From JADFMN01 sp964529975 (GTDB lineage: Bacteria; Armatimonadota; Fimbriimonadia; Fimbriimonadales; Fimbriimonadaceae), in contig CAZGXW010000039.1 in NCBI GenBank assembly GCA_964529975.1, positions 1 to 26,708 on the forward strand: DNA of 26,708 nucleotides, written 5' to 3'. Made by a program: the position numbers and the translations under genes. The notes below the pieces were generated by a model, which saw only the letters and a list, made by a program, of their open reading frames with translations, did not search any database and was not told the origin of the DNA. Each line of letters begins with the position of its first letter. Positions within the stretch are counted from its first letter, which is position 1. Of this stretch, positions 8,024 to 14,868 are shown one piece after another.

Positions 8024-9216
8024 GCGACTTCGCGTTTCTCTTTCTCGGCGCCTTTGCGCCAGACCGGCCCGAGTTCTCGAACCCTGCGACGAGCCGTGCG
8101 GCCGTGCTCTTCCAATTGAACATGCTGGACGCGATCAATCGTTCAGACTTGCCCAGACCGGAGGTGGCGTCCTACTTTCCGGTAGCGTCGTTCCCGCGAG
8201 GGCCGCTGTTTTGCGGTACCCAGCGCGTGTTCCTCGAGGACGGTCTCCCCGTCATTTCTCTCTGGCACCTCAACCTCGGGCCATTGAAGATCTTGACGCT
8301 CGGCCTGTCCGCGGCGTGGGTCACGATGAAGTGGGCGTGGAAGAACCGGCACCGCCGACGCGTGGTCGTCTCTTACAATTTGAACGCGCCTCCCGCGTTC
8401 TTCGTGGCTCCCGTTTGCCGAGTGACGGGCGCAGAGTTCGTGCCTTTCATCGGCGACATCTATGTCCCTGGGGAAGTCGTCGACGATTCTTGGATGCGCC
8501 GTTTGGAGTTCGGGCTCCAGCGCCGCGCGATCCCACAGGCGAAGGGGCTCGTCGTCTGCAACGAGTCGATCATCGAGGACTTTGCACCGGGATCCGGCTT
8601 CTTGCTCGTCGAGGGCGGTGTGCCGGAGTCGTTCGTGTCCCGGTTCTCCGCTCCTTGCGAGCAACACGAAGGCTTTCACGTCGTGTTCGCAGGACAGCTC
8701 TCGGAATTGAACGGCGTGCAACTGCTTCTCGACGCTATGGAGCACTTGGACGTGCCTGGTCTGCGCGTGACCGTGATGGGCGGCGGGCCGTATGCCGACG
8801 ACGTGCGCCGTGACGCGCTGACGGACGATCGCATCGAGTTCCTAGGCTTGGTCTCGCACGAAGAGGTGATGCGGCAGTACGCGGGCGCCGACCTCTTGCT
8901 CAACTTAAGGCGCACCGAATACCAGACCACTCGGTACGTGTTCCCCTCAAAGGTCGTGGAGTGCCTTGCCACAGGGGTGCCTCTCCTGAGCACGCGGACT
9001 GGGCACGTAGAGAAGGAGTTTGGGGACTTCGTGATCCTCTTAGACGAGGAGACGCCGCAATCGCTCGCCCGGACAATCGCTTTCGTGGCCGGTCTCGCAC
9101 CAGACGCTCGTCGAGAGTTCGGCCGCAGGGCGCAAGAGTATGTGATGAAGAACAAGACGTGGGAAGCGCAGGTGCGCAAACTCGGCGCGTATCTGGACGA
9201 GAGGAGGGCAGCGTGA
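8020..9216 (+). CDS. GT4-type glycosyltransferase
   Basis: A 398-residue glycosyltransferase of GT-B fold, starting at ATG 8020 in an ATGA overlap with the polymerase gene. The C-terminal half carries the donor-binding features of family GT4: VVFAGQLSELNGVQLLLDAM, VMGGGPYADDV, FLGLVSHEEVMRQYAGADLLLNL, and FPSKVVECLATGVPLLST, in which the conserved Glu and Gly-Val-Pro of group 1 transferases are visible. The N-terminal half, which binds acceptor, includes VSYNLNAP and FVPFIGDIYVPGEVVDDSWMRRLE. Presumably adds one sugar of the repeat unit on the cytoplasmic face; donor and linkage cannot be read from sequence. Ends in a GTGA overlap with the next transferase. Confidence 0.85.
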   Translation: MSDFAFLFLGAFAPDRPEFSNPATSRAAVLFQLNMLDAINRSDLPRPEVASYFPVASFPRGPLFCGTQRVFLEDGLPVISLWHLNLGPLKILTLGLSAAWVTMKWAWKNRHRRRVVVSYNLNAPPAFFVAPVCRVTGAEFVPFIGDIYVPGEVVDDSWMRRLEFGLQRRAIPQAKGLVVCNESIIEDFAPGSGFLLVEGGVPESFVSRFSAPCEQHEGFHVVFAGQLSELNGVQLLLDAMEHLDVPGLRVTVMGGGPYADDVRRDALTDDRIEFLGLVSHEEVMRQYAGADLLLNLRRTEYQTTRYVFPSKVVECLATGVPLLSTRTGHVEKEFGDFVILLDEETPQSLARTIAFVAGLAPDARREFGRRAQEYVMKNKTWEAQVRKLGAYLDERRAA

Positions 9217-10340
9217 GGATCCTCGCCTTCGTCGACTACTATCTGCCTGGGTGCAAGGGCGGCGGACCCGCGGTGTCGGTCTCGCGTCGCGCAGCGGTGC
9301 TTGCTGCGGAGCACGAAGTGTTCGTCTTCACGCGCGATCGCGACCTGGGCGACACGAGCGCGTTCGCCGGGATCGAGGTCGATGCTTGGAGCGACCGTCC
9401 GGAGGCGAAGGTGCTTTACTCGAGCCCACGGCGGCTTGGTTTGTGGTCGCTCCTGAAGGTCGTAAGGGCTGTCTCGCCGGACGTCGTGTATCTGAACAGT
9501 TTCTTTTCGAGGTTCTCGCGATCGGTGCTACTTATGAAACGCGTCGGTCTGTTGCGCGGAGTGGACGTTGTGCTTGCTCCGCGTGGGGAGTTCTCTGAAG
9601 GAGCGCTCTCGCTGAAATCCTTTAAGAAGCGAGCCTATCTGTCAGTCGTGAGGACGGCCGGCCTTGTGCGCGGGATCGAGTGGCAGGCGACGTCGCCACC
9701 CGAGCGAGAGTGGATCGGCCGCGAGTTTCCTGGCGCGGTGTGCACGTTGGAGGCCGAGATCCCTCCGGTGCCAAATGTGCTTGAGACGGCGACGAAGCAT
9801 AGTGGCGAATGCCGGTTCGTGTTCCTTGGGCGAATCGCGCGGATGAAGAACTTGGCGTTCCTTGTGCGCGCGATGCGACAGGTGCGAGGCGAGGCGGTGT
9901 TGACCGTTTACGGTCCGATCGAGGACGAGGCGTACTGGCAGGAGATCTTGAGCGAGGCTCATGGAGTGCGAGTCGAGCACGCCGGAAGCGTGCCGCAGAG
10001 TCTTGTCCCACAGTCCTTGGCTGCGCACCACGTGTTTGTGCTTCCTACGCTCGGCGAGAACTTCTGCCACGCGATCGCCGAGGCGCTGTCCGTTGGCGTT
10101 CCTTGCTTGATCAGTGACCGCACGCCTTGGAACGAGATCGACAGCCTCGGTGCCGGGTGGGTGGTTCCGCTGGAGCGTCCTGAAGAGTGGGTACAGCGAT
10201 TGCAGTACTGTGTCGATCTTGATGGAGGAGAGTATTCGTCGGTCGTGGACCGTGTCCGCGACTACTATTCGCAACGGCACGAGGCGACGATGGAGTCAGT
10301 GCGCTCCGGCGAGATCGTGCCGATTTGCCGCGCGGCCTAA
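9213..10340 (+). CDS. GT4-type glycosyltransferase
   Basis: A 375-residue GT-B glycosyltransferase. Start GTG 9213 overlaps the preceding stop (GTGA) and has AGGAGG a few bases upstream; the upstream extension of the frame lies inside the previous gene and is rejected. The N-terminus MRILAFVDYYLPGCKGGGPAVSV has the glycine-rich loop of GT4 enzymes. Further signatures are LAPRGEFSEGALSLKSFKKRAY, FLGRIARMKNLAFLVRAM, TVYGPIEDEAYW, and the E-x7-E motif GENFCHAIAEALSVGVPCLISD. Probably adds a sugar to the repeat unit; specificity is unknown. It closes the first half of the operon: a 107-bp gap with two hairpins follows. Confidence 0.87.
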   Translation: MRILAFVDYYLPGCKGGGPAVSVSRRAAVLAAEHEVFVFTRDRDLGDTSAFAGIEVDAWSDRPEAKVLYSSPRRLGLWSLLKVVRAVSPDVVYLNSFFSRFSRSVLLMKRVGLLRGVDVVLAPRGEFSEGALSLKSFKKRAYLSVVRTAGLVRGIEWQATSPPEREWIGREFPGAVCTLEAEIPPVPNVLETATKHSGECRFVFLGRIARMKNLAFLVRAMRQVRGEAVLTVYGPIEDEAYWQEILSEAHGVRVEHAGSVPQSLVPQSLAAHHVFVLPTLGENFCHAIAEALSVGVPCLISDRTPWNEIDSLGAGWVVPLERPEEWVQRLQYCVDLDGGEYSSVVDRVRDYYSQRHEATMESVRSGEIVPICRAA

Positions 10341-10341
10341 C

Positions 10342-10373
10342 TGGGGCCGTTAAAGGTTCAAATATCGGCCCCA
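10342..10373. promoter_or_regulatory. 8-bp hairpin in the operon gap
   Basis: TGGGGCCG (10342-10349) and CGGCCCCA (10366-10373) enclose a 16-base AT-rich loop containing AGGTTCAA (10354-10361). No T-run follows, so a simple intrinsic terminator is unlikely; an attenuator, RNA-stability hairpin or operator is possible. The loop element also occurs at 2476-2483 (opposite strand) and 24426-24433. Confidence 0.45.
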
Positions 10374-10415
10374 TCGAGCCTGCTGAATGGGCGGATTTGA
10401 CCGATAAAAATACTG

Positions 10416-10433
10416 GGCCGCACGTAGGCGGCC
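10416..10433. promoter_or_regulatory. Second hairpin in the operon gap
   Basis: GGCCGC (10416-10421), loop acgtag, GCGGCC (10428-10433), lying 14 bp before the ATG of the FnlB-like gene. A TTGACC (10397-10402) upstream resembles a -35 box, but no good -10 is found at 17 bp, so an internal promoter is only possible. The hairpin may shield or pace translation of the next gene. Confidence 0.35.
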
Positions 10434-10447
10434 ATTTGGAGCATCGG

Positions 10448-11329
10448 ATGCGAACATTGATCCTTGGCGGCACCGGAATGTTGGGCCACCAGTTGTACCG
10501 GACGGCCTCGCAAACGATGGATGCGTTCGTCACCGTGAGGACCTCGTCCGAGGTGCTTTCGCGGTATGGCATCTTCCACTCCTCTCACATTGTCGAGGGT
10601 GTCGATGCGTTCGACTTTGCATCGGTGGAGCGCGCGGTTGTTTCGATCAAGCCGGACGCGGTCGTCAACTGTATCGGCATTGTAAAGCAGCACTCGCTTG
10701 CGAAAGACCCCACAGCGTGTGTGACGATCAATGCGCTCTTGCCGCACCGCTTGAACGATCTGTGTCGATCGCTCGGATCGCGCCTGGTGCATGTGAGCAC
10801 GGACTGCGTGTTCGACGGACGTCGCGGCCGCTATCGCGAGACGGACTCTCCTAACGCGACGGACCTCTACGGGCTATCGAAGGCCCTTGGCGAGCCGAGC
10901 GCTGCACCTGCCCTGACTTTGCGAACCTCGATCATTGGACGGGAATTGAACACTTCGTCCGGGCTGGTCGAGTGGTTCCTCTCCAACAGGAACGCGCAAG
11001 TGAAAGGCTACACACAAGCGCGATTCAGCGGCTTGACGACATTGGAACTCTCGCGCGTGATCGTCGACGTGTTGGAGAACCATCCAACGTTGAACGGTCT
11101 GTTCCACGTCGCAAGCGAGCCGATCGACAAGCACGCTCTGCTGCGCGAGCTCAACGCGAGTTTCAACGCTGGCGCGAGAATCGAGCCTGACTACACGTTT
11201 TCAATCGACCGGACCCTTGATGCCTCGCAGTTCGCTGCGTCGACTGGGTACTCGTCTCCGTCCTGGAAGGCCATGATTGCGGAGATGGCCTCGCTAGACA
11301 CTCCTTACGACAACTGGAAGCAATCATGA
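10448..11329 (+). CDS. RmlD-family SDR reductase, FnlB-type step of UDP-L-FucNAc synthesis
   Basis: NAD(P)H-dependent extended-SDR reductase of 293 residues. It shows the cofactor loop GGTGMLG (7-13), the STD of the active site (117-119, followed by CVFDG) and the catalytic Tyr141-x3-Lys145 (YGLSK), all intact. Sequence style is that of dTDP-4-dehydrorhamnose reductases. Next to fnlA and fnlC it most likely reduces the 4-keto intermediate made by FnlA to the UDP-2-acetamido-2,6-dideoxy-L-talose form, the job of FnlB/CapF in E. coli and Staphylococcus. It ends near residue 293 and so lacks the C-terminal cupin domain of CapF. The ATG at 10448 is chosen because the Rossmann motif follows and GGAG lies upstream; stop overlaps fnlA (ATGA). 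Confidence 0.75.
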   Translation: MRTLILGGTGMLGHQLYRTASQTMDAFVTVRTSSEVLSRYGIFHSSHIVEGVDAFDFASVERAVVSIKPDAVVNCIGIVKQHSLAKDPTACVTINALLPHRLNDLCRSLGSRLVHVSTDCVFDGRRGRYRETDSPNATDLYGLSKALGEPSAAPALTLRTSIIGRELNTSSGLVEWFLSNRNAQVKGYTQARFSGLTTLELSRVIVDVLENHPTLNGLFHVASEPIDKHALLRELNASFNAGARIEPDYTFSIDRTLDASQFAASTGYSSPSWKAMIAEMASLDTPYDNWKQS

Positions 11330-12369
11330 TCCTTAACGACAAGCACGTCCTCGTCACTGGCGGCACGGGAAGCCTCGGCAAGACCGTGGTCCGGCGCATT
11401 CTCACGGGTGAGTTGGGTACTCCGCGCAAGATCACCGTCTTCTCGCGCGACGAAGGGAAACAGCACCAGATGCGAGTCGACTACGCCAATATGGCGAACG
11501 CGACGGACGAAGTGATCTATCGACGCGGCAACGAGCTGCTGGACTTTGTGATCGGAAACGTCCGGGACTACGACGCTCTCTCTCGCGCGATCCGAAACGT
11601 GGACATCGTGATCAATGCTTCTGCTCTCAAGCAGGTGCCCACGTGTGAACTTTGGCCGGATGAGGCCGTGAAGACGAACATCATCGGCGCGCAGAACTTG
11701 GTCAAGGCCATCCGCGAGAACGGCTCGCGGGTCGAGCAGGTGGTCGGGATATCGACCGACAAGGCATGCAAGCCGATCAACGTGATGGGCATGTCGAAGG
11801 CGATCATGGAGCGCGTTCTTATCAATGGCAACCTGGAGTGCGAAGGCACACGGTTCAACTGTGTGCGGTATGGCAACGTGATCGCATCTCGCGGGTCTGT
11901 CGTTCCGCTCTTTCTCGATCAGATCGAACACGGTGGCCCCGTGACGATCACGACCGCTGACATGACTCGTTTTCTGTTGAGCCTCGACCAGGCCGTCGAC
12001 ACCGTGTTTGCGACGCTGAAGACGGGCACGCGCGGCGAGACTTTCGTTCCGTTCGTCGAGTCGGCGCGCATCGTAGACCTTGCCAAAGTCTTGATCAATG
12101 GCCGCGACGTCGAGATCAAGGTGACGGGAATCCGTCCGGGCGAGAAGATCCATGAGATCATGGTGAGCGATGAGGAGCGGTATCGAACCGTGACGCGAGG
12201 CGACTACTACGTCATCCAACCGATGCTCCCGCAACTCGATCCGATCGAGGTCGACGTGCCGATGAAGAACGAGTACTCCTCGGAGAACGTGACTCTGGAC
12301 CACGAAGGCATCCGTGAACTCTTGGCGCCGATCGTGGGGCCGAAGGCCTTGGTGAGGATAGCGGCGTGA
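11326..12369 (+). CDS. fnlA: UDP-GlcNAc 4,6-dehydratase/5-epimerase FnlA (CapE)
   Basis: First enzyme of UDP-N-acetyl-L-fucosamine synthesis: it removes water from UDP-GlcNAc, giving a 4-keto-6-deoxy sugar, and inverts C5. The 347 residues carry GGTGSLG (12-18), NASALKQVPTCE (97-108), the active-site STDK (143-146) and MGMSK (154-158). Met154 takes the place of the usual SDR tyrosine of Y-x3-K; from memory this substitution is also present in S. aureus CapE and sets the FnlA/CapE group apart from FlaA1/PseB. NCVRYGNVIASRGSVVP and TGIRPGEKIHE are further family motifs. The start overlaps the reductase stop (ATGA) with GGAAG upstream; the end overlaps fnlC (GTGA). Confidence 0.9.
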   Translation: MILNDKHVLVTGGTGSLGKTVVRRILTGELGTPRKITVFSRDEGKQHQMRVDYANMANATDEVIYRRGNELLDFVIGNVRDYDALSRAIRNVDIVINASALKQVPTCELWPDEAVKTNIIGAQNLVKAIRENGSRVEQVVGISTDKACKPINVMGMSKAIMERVLINGNLECEGTRFNCVRYGNVIASRGSVVPLFLDQIEHGGPVTITTADMTRFLLSLDQAVDTVFATLKTGTRGETFVPFVESARIVDLAKVLINGRDVEIKVTGIRPGEKIHEIMVSDEERYRTVTRGDYYVIQPMLPQLDPIEVDVPMKNEYSSENVTLDHEGIRELLAPIVGPKALVRIAA

Positions 12370-13454
12370 GGATCGCGACGATCCTGGGCACGCGGCCGGA
12401 GATCATCCGGCTGAGCCTTGTGATCGAGCGGCTCGACGCGCTGTGCGAGCACAGGGTCGTCCACACGGGTCAGAACTACGATCCGAACCTGAGCGAGGTC
12501 TTCTTCGACGAACTCGGTGTTCGTCGTCCGGACGCCCACTGGGAGATCAGGGCTGACGGTTTTGGGCGCCAGATCGGTGAGATCGTCGCCCAGGCAGAGG
12601 CGTTCTTCCGCGAGTCGCGCCCCGACCGCGTGCTGATTCTAGGCGACACGAACAGCGGGCTTGCGGCGATCGCGGCGGCGAGGATGGGCATTCCCGTGTA
12701 CCACATGGAGGCGGGGAACCGCTGCTATGACGACCGCGTTCCGGAAGAGGTCAATCGGAGGATCATCGACCATTGCAGTGCGGTCTTGATGCCGTACACG
12801 CACCGAAGCAAGGAGAACCTCGTGCGCGAGGGGGTCGAGCGCAGCAGGATCTTTGTGACGGGGAACCCGATTTGGGAAGTGATCCAGGCGAACCATGCGA
12901 AGATCGCGGAGAGCGATGCGCTTGGTCTGCACGGACTCGACCCACGCGAGTACTTCGTAGTGACCGCCCACCGTGCCGAGAACGTCGACGATCCAAAGCG
13001 GCTGGCCTCGATCCTAGAAGGGTTGACGAGGGTTGCGGAGCACTTCCAAGTCCCTGTCATCGTAAGTCTGCACCCGCGGACTGCGGACAAGGTTCGCAAG
13101 GCTGGACTGACGCCGAAGTCCTCGCTGGTCCGGTTCCTTGCTCCGATGGGCTTTTTCGACTTCGTCCACCTCGAACAAAACGCTCTTTGTGTGATGACCG
13201 ACAGCGGGACGGTGCAAGAGGAAGCGACGCTGCTCCAGGTGCCGAGCGTGATCCTGCGGGACGTGACCGAACGGGCTGAGTGCCTTGAAGCAGGTTCGGG
13301 CGTGTTGAGCGGAGCCGATCCTGCAGACATTCTGCGGGCTGCGAAGACGGCCGTCTCTGCTCCCAACGACTGGGTTCCTCCCACGGAGTACCTTCAGACG
13401 AACGTTTCGAGCGTCGTGGCTTCACTGGTCACTGGCTATCGCCTGGCGGCTTGA
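12366..13454 (+). CDS. fnlC: UDP-N-acetyl-L-fucosamine synthase / 2-epimerase FnlC (WecB family)
   Basis: A 362-residue enzyme of the UDP-GlcNAc 2-epimerase fold (two Rossmann domains, cytoplasmic). Motifs are GTRPEIIRL (8-16), HTGQNYDPNLSEVFF (33-47), LGDTNSGLA, HMEAGNRCYDDRVPEEVNRR (113-132), TAHRAENVDD and MTDSGTVQEEA. The reading EAGNRC-x-D-x-R-V-P-E-E is typical of the FnlC/CapG branch, whereas WecB has EAGLRTGD. It would invert C2 of the talosamine-type nucleotide sugar to give UDP-L-FucNAc, completing the pathway begun by FnlA. Start is GTG 12366, in a 4-bp overlap with fnlA and with GAGGA seven bases upstream. Confidence 0.9.
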   Translation: MRIATILGTRPEIIRLSLVIERLDALCEHRVVHTGQNYDPNLSEVFFDELGVRRPDAHWEIRADGFGRQIGEIVAQAEAFFRESRPDRVLILGDTNSGLAAIAAARMGIPVYHMEAGNRCYDDRVPEEVNRRIIDHCSAVLMPYTHRSKENLVREGVERSRIFVTGNPIWEVIQANHAKIAESDALGLHGLDPREYFVVTAHRAENVDDPKRLASILEGLTRVAEHFQVPVIVSLHPRTADKVRKAGLTPKSSLVRFLAPMGFFDFVHLEQNALCVMTDSGTVQEEATLLQVPSVILRDVTERAECLEAGSGVLSGADPADILRAAKTAVSAPNDWVPPTEYLQTNVSSVVASLVTGYRLAA

Positions 13455-13456
13455 CG

Positions 13457-14716
13457 ATGCGGATCTTGTTCCTCTCGATGCACTATAAGCCGGAGCCGTG
13501 CGACACTCGCACCTCGGTATTAGCGCGCGAGTTTGTGAGGCGCGGGCATGACGCGGTCGCGCTGACGTCGTTCCCGAACTATCCCTATGGTCGCGTGTAC
13601 GAGGGTTACAAGCAGTCGATGCGCCAGGAGGAGACCATTGACGGGGTCCGCGTCGTGCGAGTGCCAATGGTGCCAGACCACAGCAGGTCGATCAAGAAGC
13701 GCGCGCTCAGTTACTTGAGTTTTGGTGCGTCGGCAGCGTTGCTTGGATCGCTCTTCGTGCGCAGGGCCGACGTCGTTTGGATCCACCATCCACCGCTCAC
13801 GACCGGGATTGCGGGATACCTCCTTGCAAAAGTGATGCGCGCTCCGTACGTCTACGAAGTGCACGACCTATGGCCAGAGTCCTTGATGAGCACAGGCATG
13901 GTGAAGGAGAGCAGGGTCACCAAGTTGATCCGCAAAGTCTGCTCCTTCCTCTACTCTCGCGCCACGGCCGTCATTGTGACGTCGGAAGGAATGAAGCGGC
14001 ACCTTGTCGCACAAGGCGTGCCTTACAAGAAGGTCCATGTGATCCATCAGTGGGCCGACGAGGATGCCCTTGCTCCTGCGCCGAGAGACGCGGCGTTTGG
14101 CCGCCAGAACGGGCTTGAGGGCAAGTTCAACGTTGTGTTCACAGGGAACATCGGCACCGCCCAGGCTCTCGACTCGGTGATCGATGCTGCGGAGCAGCTG
14201 CTCGATCTTGAGGACGTCCAGTTCGTGCTGGTCGGCGATGGTGTGGAGCTTGAGGGTCTTAAGTCACGCGCGCCTGCTAACGTGGTCTTTACAGGCCAGG
14301 TTGAAAAAACCGTCGTTCGTAAGTACCTGGCGTGGGCGGACGCACTGTTGGTGACTCTAAAGGACGATCCGCTCTTCCGGATCACAGTTCCATCCAAGAC
14401 TCAGACTTACATGCTCGCCGGTCGACCCCTGATCTGCGGAGTTGCGGGCGACACCGCGAAGCTCGTGACAGACGCCGAATGTGGACTGTGCTACCCGCCG
14501 GAACAGCCAGGCGCCCTCGCCTATGCCGTTCGTTTGCTCCACTCGACCCCTGTCGAAGAGCGGGAGGACATGGGCATGAACGGTCAATCGGCCTATGACG
14601 AGTCGTTCTCAATCGAGGCGTCGTGCAACCTCTACGAGGCCCTGTTCCACGGCGTCCTGCAAATGCATTACACGGGTGTCGACGAAGACATGGTCGACTT
14701 TCGCCGCGCCGCTTGA
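13457..14716 (+). CDS. wbuB: WbuB-type glycosyltransferase, probable L-FucNAc transferase
   Basis: A GT4 transferase of 419 residues. ATG 13457 is chosen over the TTG at 13451 because family members begin MRIL-; TTG would make a TTGA overlap with the fnlC stop. The N-terminal segments VVWIHHPPLTTGIAGYLLAK (107-126) and APYVYEVHDLWPESLMSTGM are hallmarks of WbuB proteins, and the donor-side segments VFTGNIGTAQALDSVIDAA, VGDGVELEGLK and DPLFRITVPSKTQTYMLAGRPLIC are clear. In E. coli O26, WbuB follows fnlABC and transfers L-FucNAc, so the position fits the same role. Last gene of the operon, followed by several hairpins before the mcp gene. Confidence 0.85.
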   Translation: MRILFLSMHYKPEPCDTRTSVLAREFVRRGHDAVALTSFPNYPYGRVYEGYKQSMRQEETIDGVRVVRVPMVPDHSRSIKKRALSYLSFGASAALLGSLFVRRADVVWIHHPPLTTGIAGYLLAKVMRAPYVYEVHDLWPESLMSTGMVKESRVTKLIRKVCSFLYSRATAVIVTSEGMKRHLVAQGVPYKKVHVIHQWADEDALAPAPRDAAFGRQNGLEGKFNVVFTGNIGTAQALDSVIDAAEQLLDLEDVQFVLVGDGVELEGLKSRAPANVVFTGQVEKTVVRKYLAWADALLVTLKDDPLFRITVPSKTQTYMLAGRPLICGVAGDTAKLVTDAECGLCYPPEQPGALAYAVRLLHSTPVEEREDMGMNGQSAYDESFSIEASCNLYEALFHGVLQMHYTGVDEDMVDFRRAA

Positions 14717-14731
14717 TCGGCAACCCTCCTC

Positions 14732-14772
14732 CGAATCTTTAGTCAAGGATTCGATTATCGCCATTCTCGGCG
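14732..14772 (+). terminator. Two consecutive hairpins after the EPS operon
   Basis: CGAATC (14732-14737) pairs with GATTCG (14748-14753) around a 10-base loop, and CGCC (14759-14762) with GGCG (14769-14772) around six bases. They follow the wbuB stop by 15 bp. Neither has a U-tract, so they may slow or protect the transcript end rather than terminate cleanly. Confidence 0.35.
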
Positions 14773-14795
14773 GTCACCCCAACAATCTCATGTAA

Positions 14796-14855
14796 GCACG
14801 CTTGCGCGTGCCTGCCAAGCCTTGTTCCCATTGGTGGGCTTAGGCAACTAGGAAC
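14796..14855 (+). promoter_or_regulatory. Structured 5' leader of mcp, possible pseudoknot
   Basis: A perfect hairpin GCACGC-ttgc-GCGTGC (14796-14811) is followed by a stem GCCAAGCC (14814-14821) with GGCTT-a-GGC (14837-14845). The loop of this stem contains GTTCC (14824-14828), which complements GGAAC (14851-14855) just outside the stem, so an H-type pseudoknot can form. An alternative fold pairs CCCA with TGGG inside the loop. The mcp ATG lies 13 bases after the last element, so folding could govern access to the ribosome-binding region. It does not match the c-di-GMP-I (GEMM) core or another riboswitch I know. Confidence 0.4.
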
Positions 14856-14868
14856 AGAGAAGACCAAC

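Noticed and set aside
10397..10425. Sigma-70 promoter with TTGACC before the FnlB-like gene
   Set aside because: No acceptable -10 box lies at 16-18 bp.
14748..14775. Sigma-28-like GGCGATAA on the minus strand
   Set aside because: It points away from mcp and has no TAAA element at the right spacing.
14790..14868. c-di-GMP-I (GEMM) riboswitch before mcp
   Set aside because: The conserved core and tetraloop-receptor sequences are missing, although the leader is structured.
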